Below the pieces are notes generated by a model, which saw only the letters and a program-made list of their open reading frames with translations, had not been told where the DNA came from and did not search any database. From a bacterium (GTDB lineage Bacteria > Bacteroidota > Ignavibacteria > Kapaibacteriales > UBA7675), in NCBI GenBank assembly GCA_030430495.1, contig JAUIKM010000006.1, positions 1-64,000 on the forward strand: a stretch of 64,000 nt of DNA, read 5' to 3'. A program made the translations under genes and the position numbers. Within the stretch, counting starts at the first letter, position 1. Every line of letters starts with the position of its first letter. This document shows, piece by piece, positions 47,651-56,211 of the stretch.

Positions 47651-50059
47651 ATGATTGAGCCTGCCAAACTTTTGGACGACGCCGTTAAATTGATCAGTAT
47701 TGCCGCTGCTATTCTGAAGGACAACGCCGCGGCTGTATCACCGCTCAGGGAACCCGCTCAATCCCTCTGGAGCTGGCTTGAAGATCGGTTGTCCGGTGAC
47801 GATGCGGCGCTGGAGCTGCTGCGACAGATCAGACAGGCGCCCGCGAACCCCGAATTAGGGAAGCGCTTAAAGCAGGCCCTGGCACAACATCTTGCCGAAG
47901 ATCATGACAGCCGGGTCCAGCTTGTTAAACAGCTTGGTTATCTTGTTTATCTCACACAGCACGCTTCAGCCGCAACGCACAATCATATGGAGAACAACTC
48001 CAGTATTTATGGTCCGATCATTCAGAATCTCAACGGCGGCACGTTTAACTACTACGTCAACGCAGTTAAACATACGCCGCCCAAAAAACTGACGTCATTT
48101 CCCACGGTTCATCCTGACGACCTGATTGGCCGCACAAAAGACCTGGCCGAACTCACTGCGCTGCTGGCCCGGAACGGAAAAGTGGTCCTGGTTAACGGCA
48201 TGGGCGGCATCGGCAAGACCTCGCTGGCGGCGGCTTATATTGCGCAGGAGTATGACAACTATCAACACATTGCCTGGATTGCGCAAAGCGGCAAAGAATT
48301 CACAAAGGATAAACAAGACGACAAATCCGGCGATGTAGTTGATGCCTTTGTGCAGGATCGCGACTTAATACACAGCCTTGGCTTGCAGGAAATGAGCGGG
48401 AAACGCGAGGAAATCTTTCGCGCGATTCTGCGCGCTCTGCGCTCGATTAACGAACGGCCCAAGCTGCTGGTGATCGACAATGCCGACGCAAGTATTCAAT
48501 CTTACCTGAACGACTTGCCCGCGCCGCCCAACTGGCATGTGTTGTTAACTTCGCGCGAGGAGATCGATGGACCGAAATCTTTTCAACTGGGCTTTCTGGA
48601 AGATGTTGACGCCGTCAAGTTGTTTAAAATACACTGCTCGAGAATCAGCGATGACAAGAAAATCAAGACAATTGTTGAAACAGTCGATTACCACACTCTG
48701 ACCATTGAAATCCTGGCGCGTACGGCACAACGGCATCGAACCACATTTCCAGATCTGTTAAACGCCATAAAGAACAATGTGCGCGCCAATGTTCCCACGA
48801 AGCACAGTGATCTGGCAAGAATTGAACGGGTGCGAACTTATCTGGAGACCATCTTTGATTTCAGTCAATTGGATGAAAACGAGCGCTGGCTGTTAAAACA
48901 GTTCGTGGCTCTTCCGCCCGAGTTTCAATCTTATGAGTTGCTTGTTGAACTGATTGAACCTGAAGAGTCTGACCGCGGTCAGACCTTTTCTGAACTGCTG
49001 GAAAGTCTGGCCGATAAAGGTTGGTTGCTGCGTGATACGGAACGAGAAAAGTACAAAATGCACCGGGTGGTGCGCGAGGCGATCCAGGACAAACTGGAAA
49101 TTGCCCCGCTTGACATTGAGTCGCTGTTAACAAATGTGACGCGCAGACTTTCGGTGGACCAAACAAAGGACAATCCGGTCGATAAGTTTGTTTGGATCCC
49201 TTACGGAGAGGCAGTTGAAACATTGGTCGGGCAGTTTGAAGTTCCAATGGTAAGTCATCTGCAAAACAATCTGGGTTGGGTATTGCAGGATTTTGGAGCA
49301 TATTCCAAAGCAAAGGACTTGCTCGAACGCGCGCTGGCGTCGGATGAGAAAAATTTAGGTGCGGATCATCCGACAACGGCGACCAGTTGTTCGAATCTGG
49401 CTTTGGTGCTGCAAGATTTGGGCGACTACGAGAGTGCGAAGTCCCTGCTAGAACGCTCGCTGGCAACAAACGAAAAGAACCTTGGTGCTGATCATCCAAC
49501 GACGGCAGCCAGTTTTTCCAACTTGGCAGGTGTATTGCAATCTTTGGGCGATTACGCCGGCGCGAAGACCTTGCTCGAACGCGCGCTGGCGTCGGATGAG
49601 AAAAATTTAGGTGCGGATCATCCGACAACGGCGAGCAGTTGTTCGAATCTGGCTTTGGTGCTGCAAGATTTGGGCGAATACGAGAGTGCGAAGTCCTTGC
49701 TTGAACGCGCGCTGGCATCGTCTGAGCAGAATTTGGGTGCTGATCATCCGACGACGGCTGTCAGGTGTTCGAATCTGGCTTCGTTGCTGTTTGTTTTGAG
49801 CGAGTACGACCGAAGCAGGGAATTGACGGAGCGTACGCTGGAGATAGAAGAAAGAGCGTTTGGTACAGACCATCCTTCCACGGCATTAACATTTTCCAAC
49901 CTGGCTGTAGACCTTGAAAAACTCGGTGAGTTCAAAAAAGCCCTGTCTCTGGCCTCCAAAGCGCTGAGTGTATTCGAAAACAAGCTGCCCGCCGGCCACC
50001 CGCACATTGAAATGGCAAAACGACAAATCTCAGATCTGCAAGCCCAAAACCACAAGTAA
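47651..50059 (+). CDS. NB-ARC/TPR conflict protein, intact paralogue (NLR3)
   Basis: 802 aa in one frame. N-terminal helical domain (about 1-105, KLISIAAAILKDNAAAVSPL), linker NNSSIYGPIIQNLNGGTFNY, NB-ARC with Walker A GMGGIGKTS at 183-191 and Walker B LLVIDNADA, a winged-helix region (DFSQLDENERWLLKQFVALP), then about seven TPRs ending in MAKRQISDLQAQN. The TPRs are of the NLGADHPTTA kind and two 126-bp units are almost identical at the DNA level. It is a STAND ATPase, probably an anti-phage sensor; no effector enzyme is fused, so the N-terminal domain may recruit one. It has a 13-residue insertion after the Walker A region that NLR2 lacks. Confidence 0.88.
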   Translation: MIEPAKLLDDAVKLISIAAAILKDNAAAVSPLREPAQSLWSWLEDRLSGDDAALELLRQIRQAPANPELGKRLKQALAQHLAEDHDSRVQLVKQLGYLVYLTQHASAATHNHMENNSSIYGPIIQNLNGGTFNYYVNAVKHTPPKKLTSFPTVHPDDLIGRTKDLAELTALLARNGKVVLVNGMGGIGKTSLAAAYIAQEYDNYQHIAWIAQSGKEFTKDKQDDKSGDVVDAFVQDRDLIHSLGLQEMSGKREEIFRAILRALRSINERPKLLVIDNADASIQSYLNDLPAPPNWHVLLTSREEIDGPKSFQLGFLEDVDAVKLFKIHCSRISDDKKIKTIVETVDYHTLTIEILARTAQRHRTTFPDLLNAIKNNVRANVPTKHSDLARIERVRTYLETIFDFSQLDENERWLLKQFVALPPEFQSYELLVELIEPEESDRGQTFSELLESLADKGWLLRDTEREKYKMHRVVREAIQDKLEIAPLDIESLLTNVTRRLSVDQTKDNPVDKFVWIPYGEAVETLVGQFEVPMVSHLQNNLGWVLQDFGAYSKAKDLLERALASDEKNLGADHPTTATSCSNLALVLQDLGDYESAKSLLERSLATNEKNLGADHPTTAASFSNLAGVLQSLGDYAGAKTLLERALASDEKNLGADHPTTASSCSNLALVLQDLGEYESAKSLLERALASSEQNLGADHPTTAVRCSNLASLLFVLSEYDRSRELTERTLEIEERAFGTDHPSTALTFSNLAVDLEKLGEFKKALSLASKALSVFENKLPAGHPHIEMAKRQISDLQAQNHK

Positions 50060-50181
50060 TTCAGCCCCAAACCAGCCCCGGGTCTCAACGCAAAACCACA
50101 AAACCTCCAAACCGCCGGCCTCCGAGTCTCTGTTCCAGGATTTTGAGTCTGTCGTCTCGTTCAGGTGTATTTGGAGATTGA

Positions 50182-50233
50182 AAACTAGTTGCTTAGGCAA
50201 CTAGTTTGGCGTTTGTCACTCGCCGTTTGGCGA
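50182..50233. terminator. Twin stem-loop element after NLR3
   Basis: A perfect 11-bp stem AAACTAGTTGC/GCAACTAGTTT (loop TTAG) followed by a second hairpin TCGCC-GTTT-GGCGA. It corresponds to the element after NLR2; the second stem differs in sequence but keeps pairing. Confidence 0.7.
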
Positions 50234-50319
50234 CGGGTTTGCGGCTTGAAACTCAAGGACGCGGCTTGAAACTCGACGCTTTGGCTGAAAAATCGTGGAA
50301 TTCCGGCCCGGTTGTTGCG

Positions 50320-50605
50320 CTCGACGCTCCGCACAACTCCAAACCCGTCACATGCCGACTTGAGACTCCGCTCGAAACTCGAAACAACTCCAAACCCGTT
50401 ACATGCCGACTCGAGACTCCGCTCGAAACTCGAAACAACTCCAAACCCGTTACATGCCGACTTGAGACTCCGCTCGACGCTCCGCACAACTGAAAACCCG
50501 TCACATGCCGACTTGAGACTCCGCTCGACGCTCCGCACAACTGAAAACCCGTCACATGCCGACTTGAGACTCCGCTCGACGCTCCGCACAACTCCAAACC
50601 CGCCG
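50320..50605. repeat. 51-bp tandem repeat array, about 5.6 copies
   Basis: Units start at 50320, 50371, 50422, 50473, 50524 and 50575 (partial). Each contains CAACT(C/G)(C/A)AAACCCGT(C/T)ACATG and GA(C/G)ACTCCGCTCGA. Copies 2 and 3 share AAACTCGAAA in place of GACGCTCCGC. The 51-bp period is 17 codons, so frames stay open on both strands without implying a gene. The region has no other feature up to the start of the Clp-like gene at 50882. Confidence 0.9.
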
Positions 50606-50881
50606 CTCTGAACCCTGCCGCCGACTCCGGCGCTCGTGCCTTGCGGCTGCACGACTAACAAGAGCAAAAAGCAAGCCGGAAGTCTGCGACGGCGAAGCGC
50701 TCCGCAGCAGAAAATCCGCCCCCCCGGACGCGAAAAGCTCGCACCGGCGCGACCGGCAGGAAGCGCGCAGCCAACCGCCACGCGCCCGCCCGAAATGCGC
50801 TTGGGCCAAATGCCGCGAAATGCGTAGCTTGCGGCGCACGGGCTAGTTTATAAACCCTTCCTCCGAACGATAAAAAGCAGC

Positions 50882-53800
50882 ATGGATTTCAGCAGTATTT
50901 TTGCGTTTGTTCTGAGTACGGCCCTGTTGAGCGGGCTCCTCTATCTCCTGTATCGCCGCGGTATGTTAAAAATATCCGTCGGCGCGCTCGACGATACAAT
51001 CAAACCCGCCGCGCCGCCCGACGTGTATACACACGCCGCCAACTTAAACAACTTCTGGAGCCAACAGCCGCCGCTGGCCGATCTGCGCCGCAACGCCGAC
51101 TACAAAGCCGGCGTTGAACTGCTGTTAAAACAACAGCGCAACCCCGAAGAACTGGGCGAATACCTGGAAGGCGATAACGCCATCGCCGCGTGCATGGCCG
51201 CCGATGCGCTGCTGCAACTTAAACACAACCACGCCATCGCGTCGCTGTTAATGGTCCTGCGGGAATGGGATGCAGCCGTCCTGCGCGTCCTGCTGGACGT
51301 CATCGACAAACTGGCGGAAAAACAGGCCGTGGCATGGCGCGTGCTGGTGGCGATGACCGAATGCGACTACGGCGACAAAGAAGTTCGCCTGCTGCGCGCT
51401 TTTTTGTTAACGCGCAAGGCCAAAGGCGACAGCCTCTCCACCGACGACGTAGTGGACGGCATGGATTTTTCCACGCGCGCCTCGGTGATGATGCTGCTGC
51501 GCCAACTGGAGATCGAAGAACTCGAGCCGCTCGCGGATGCACTTACTCCGCCGCCGCAACCCAATACCGACCTCGATGAACTGGAAGAATTTGCCACGGT
51601 GCGCCGCCCGACGGACGCCGTGGAAGATGTTAACAGACATCTGATTGAACACCGCGCGCTCACGCAAACCGCGCAGAAAATTGAACAGGGTTTCAGCGCC
51701 GATGCGTCGCGCTCCGCCGTCGTGGTGGGTGAACCTGGCGTGGGTAAAAGTTCGCTCGTGGCGATTATCGAACGCCGTTTGTTAAGTAAAGGCTGGACCG
51801 TCGTGCGCGCCTCCGCGGCGCATATCATGTCCGGCCAGAAGTACATCGGCGAGCTGGAGCAGCGCACGCTGCAACTGGTTGAGTCGCTGTGTGAAGCCGA
51901 AAACGTGCTGTGGATCATCGACAATATCCACGAGCTCTCGCTGGCGGGTAAACATCAGTTTTCCTCCTTTTCGATTCTCGACACGATCCTGCCCTACGTC
52001 GAACGCGGCGAACTTAACGTGCTGGGCGAGACGTCTTCGCGCGCCTGGGAACGCCTCGTGACCTCGCGTCCGCTGGTGCGCAGCGCCTTCGACGTGCACC
52101 GCGTGGAAGCGACGAACGAAAGCCAGACGCTCGATATTGTTAAAACCTGGGTGCGCGCTTATTCGCGCGGACGGCGCGACGCATTGTTAAGCGATAAAAC
52201 GATTGCCGAGGCGATGGAACTGTCGAATCAGTTCCTCAACCGCGACGCCGCGCCCGGCAATATCCTGCGTTTTCTGGACGTGACGCGCAGCGCCGTGGAA
52301 GCCGCCACGCCGGGTAAACAACGCGCCATAAACGCAGAAGATCTGATCGGCACGCTGTCCCAGGTGACCGGCCTGCCGCGCACAATCCTGGATGACCGCG
52401 CCGAACTCAACCTGGACGAACTGCGCGCCTTTTTTAACGAGCGCGTCTTCGGGCAGGAAGAAGCCGTCGACTGCCTGGTGGATCGCGTGGCGATGATCAA
52501 AGCCGGTTTAACCGATCCGACGCGGCCGCTCGGCGTCTTTCTCTTTGTCGGTCCGACGGGGACGGGCAAGACCGAGATCGCCAAGTCGCTGGCGCAATTC
52601 CTGTTTGGATCCGCCGAGCGCATGATCCGCCTGGACATGAGCGAGTTCGGCACACCCGAGTCGCTCGGCCGCCTGATGGGCGACAGCCGCGAGATAAGCG
52701 AAAACGTGTCGCTGACGCACGAAATCCGACAGCAGCCATTCAGTGTTGTGTTACTGGACGAATTTGAAAAAGCCGCGCCGGCGGTGTGGGACCTCTTTCT
52801 GCAGGTGTTCGATGACGGGCGTTTAACCGACCGCGGCGGCAGCACGGCGGACTTCCGCCACAGCATTATTATCATGACGTCCAATCTGGGCGCGGCCGGA
52901 GCGCGCGCGCGCATCGGTTTTGACCAGACGGCGGAAGACTTTGAGGCGGGGCGCGTGGAAGACGTCGTCGGACAGGTGTTCCGGCGCGAGTTTGTCAACC
53001 GCATCGACCGCGTGGTGGTGTTTCATCCGCTTAAACGCGAGATCATGCGCGACCTGCTGCACAAGGAACTGCACGCCGTGCTCAAACGCCGCGGCCTGCG
53101 TTCGCGCACCTGGGCGGTGGAGTGGGACGAATCCGCGATTAACTTTTTGCTGGAGCGCGGCTATACGGCCGACCTGGGCGCGCGTCCGCTTAAACGCGCC
53201 ATTGAGCGTTATCTGCTCTCGCCCTTGGCCAAAACGATCGTGGCGAACCAGTTCCCGGACGGCGATCAGTTTCTGCACGTGCGCGCCGCCAAAAACGACA
53301 AGTCGCTCGAAGTTGAATTCATCGACCCGGATCAGGACGCCGGCTCGCGCCAGGGCGAACTGTTCCCGTCATTTGAAGATCGCGCCGCGGACGACGGCAC
53401 CGAGCCGCGTACGCGCGACATGGTGATGGACGCACGCGGCACCGTCGCCGAAGTGGCGCACCTCTCCCTGAAAGTCTCCGAGCTCGACAGCCGCATCACG
53501 GCCCCCGAGTGGGAAGAAGCCAAGGAACGCGCACTGGCCGACGCCTCTTCGCCGGAGTTCTGGGAGTCCGAAGAGCGCTTTGAGGTGCTCGCCCGCGCCG
53601 AGTACATGGACCGCGTGGAAGAGGCGATGCGCACCGCGCGCCGTCTGCTGGAAAAACTGGCCGAAGAAGTCGAGGAGGGCAGCTACCCGCCGCGCCTGGT
53701 GCAGCGGCTGGCGCAGCAGGTCTACCTGCTCGGTCTGGCGCTCGACTGCCTGGAATGCGGCGAAGAACAGGACGCCTTTGTGCAGGTCGAAGCCGTGCGC

Positions 53801-54277
53801 GAGGGCGCCAAGCGCGCCGACGCCAACAATGAATTCGCCATGCGCATCGCCAAGATGTACTGGAATTGGGCAAAAAAACGCAATATGCGCATCGACGTGC
53901 TGGAGGAAGTCGGCGGCGAGGGCCGCGAGCCTTTCCGGCTGCTGATGGCCGTCTCCGGCTTCGGTGCGCTGCACATCCTGCGCCTGGAGCGCGGCCTGCA
54001 CGCCTTTGAACTGAACGGCGAAAAACGCAACGCCGAGCGTTCGATGGTGCGCGTGCGCGTCATGCCGCAGCCACTCGTGCAGAACGCACCCGATTACGAC
54101 GCACTGGCCGCCGCGCGCGCCGCGCTGGAGCAGGAAGACGACAAGGCCGCCAAAATTATCCGGCGCTACCAGAAAGAACCCACGCCGCTTGTGCGCGACG
54201 TGGAACGCAAGTGGCGCTCCGGCCGCCTGGACCGCGTGCTGGACGGCGAGTTCGACGTGATCGGCGCCGGGTCCTGA
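50882..54277 (+). CDS. Membrane-anchored Clp/Hsp100-type AAA+ ATPase fused to an RF2-like PCRF region
   Basis: 1,131 aa. An N-terminal membrane anchor (IFAFVLSTALLSGLLYLLY, residues 5-24) and a helical repeat-like region precede two AAA+ domains. D1: Walker A GEPGVGKSS 283-291, pore loop KYIGE at 320, Walker B WIIDNIHEL with Asn348 instead of the catalytic Glu. D2: Walker A GPTGTGKTE at 557, Walker B LLDEFEKA at 626-627 intact, no aromatic GYVG pore loop, and an IGF tripeptide (678-680) where ClpA keeps its ClpP-docking IGL. Residues 855-1075 resemble release factor 2 domain 1 plus PCRF (SSPEFWESEERFEVLA; MYWNWAKKRNMRIDVLEEVG; HILRLERGLHAFEL), without the GGQ catalytic domain. Probable unfoldase at the membrane or ribosome; function unknown. 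A clpP gene is not adjacent. Confidence 0.85.
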   Translation: MDFSSIFAFVLSTALLSGLLYLLYRRGMLKISVGALDDTIKPAAPPDVYTHAANLNNFWSQQPPLADLRRNADYKAGVELLLKQQRNPEELGEYLEGDNAIAACMAADALLQLKHNHAIASLLMVLREWDAAVLRVLLDVIDKLAEKQAVAWRVLVAMTECDYGDKEVRLLRAFLLTRKAKGDSLSTDDVVDGMDFSTRASVMMLLRQLEIEELEPLADALTPPPQPNTDLDELEEFATVRRPTDAVEDVNRHLIEHRALTQTAQKIEQGFSADASRSAVVVGEPGVGKSSLVAIIERRLLSKGWTVVRASAAHIMSGQKYIGELEQRTLQLVESLCEAENVLWIIDNIHELSLAGKHQFSSFSILDTILPYVERGELNVLGETSSRAWERLVTSRPLVRSAFDVHRVEATNESQTLDIVKTWVRAYSRGRRDALLSDKTIAEAMELSNQFLNRDAAPGNILRFLDVTRSAVEAATPGKQRAINAEDLIGTLSQVTGLPRTILDDRAELNLDELRAFFNERVFGQEEAVDCLVDRVAMIKAGLTDPTRPLGVFLFVGPTGTGKTEIAKSLAQFLFGSAERMIRLDMSEFGTPESLGRLMGDSREISENVSLTHEIRQQPFSVVLLDEFEKAAPAVWDLFLQVFDDGRLTDRGGSTADFRHSIIIMTSNLGAAGARARIGFDQTAEDFEAGRVEDVVGQVFRREFVNRIDRVVVFHPLKREIMRDLLHKELHAVLKRRGLRSRTWAVEWDESAINFLLERGYTADLGARPLKRAIERYLLSPLAKTIVANQFPDGDQFLHVRAAKNDKSLEVEFIDPDQDAGSRQGELFPSFEDRAADDGTEPRTRDMVMDARGTVAEVAHLSLKVSELDSRITAPEWEEAKERALADASSPEFWESEERFEVLARAEYMDRVEEAMRTARRLLEKLAEEVEEGSYPPRLVQRLAQQVYLLGLALDCLECGEEQDAFVQVEAVREGAKRADANNEFAMRIAKMYWNWAKKRNMRIDVLEEVGGEGREPFRLLMAVSGFGALHILRLERGLHAFELNGEKRNAERSMVRVRVMPQPLVQNAPDYDALAAARAALEQEDDKAAKIIRRYQKEPTPLVRDVERKWRSGRLDRVLDGEFDVIGAGS

Positions 54278-54367
54278 CCTCCGACGCGAAGACAACAGCA
54301 GAATTCATCGCGGGGCGGCGCAGCCGCTCACAATGGCCATCCTTGAGTACCAAACGGGGCTCGATCA

Positions 54368-55696
<1,329 letters not shown>

Positions 55697-56211
55697 TCGG
55701 TTCCTCACGGGCTTCTGACCGGGAGGTTTGAGGCTGTGAGCGGGCGGCCGCAGACAAAATTACGTAAAACTACGTATGAGCTGTGCGCCCTCACAGCTCA
55801 AAAATCTATCGTGCCAAACTTTGTGACTGGTTGAAAACTCTCGCGAACGGCGCGTTTTCCCGGTTAAACGTTTTGAGCCGCCGGACCTGCGTCCGGCGGC
55901 TCTGTTGTTTGCAGCAAACAGGCCGGCCCCGCGCTTCCACCGCAAAGCGGCGCAAGCGCAGGGCCCCGTCACTTTGGCCGCAACAACTCTTCGGCGCGCC
56001 GCGGGCCAAACAAGAAGGATTGAAAGAGCGCCCGCAGGGCAAGCGATTCAGCGAAGTGAAAAAAAGTTGGGAGCAGGTGAAACAAGCCGAAACGCTTCCA
56101 GTCAATGGGGGTAACGCGGGAGCTTGAACCCGGCCGATGCGAAATCAAAACGCACAAAAACACACGCAAAATTTCATACAGAGATATTCCACTAAATCAA
56201 AGGACCACGCG
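55697..56211. other. Non-coding stretch with a terminator and dispersed-repeat-like sequence
   Basis: The 3' half (about 55970-56060) contains CAAACAAGAAGGATTGAAAG and GCCCGCAGGGCAAGCGA, related to sequence at 50655, 62291 and 63731. No gene with a family signature. The start of the next gene is set at its signal peptide. Confidence 0.4.
55875..55911 (+). terminator. Probable terminator downstream of the UMF1 gene
   Basis: A 12-bp stem GAGCCGCCGGAC/GTCCGGCGGCTC with loop CTGC, followed by TGTTGTTTG. It lies 180 bp after the stop, so it may serve as a late terminator. Confidence 0.65.

Noticed and set aside
50206-50493. 95-codon frame after the second stem-loop
   Set aside because: It is composed mainly of the 51-bp repeats and lacks a ribosome binding site.
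50320-50605. CRISPR array or repeat protein gene
   Set aside because: The 51-bp units are contiguous without spacers and no cas genes are nearby; the coding potential is symmetric on both strands.
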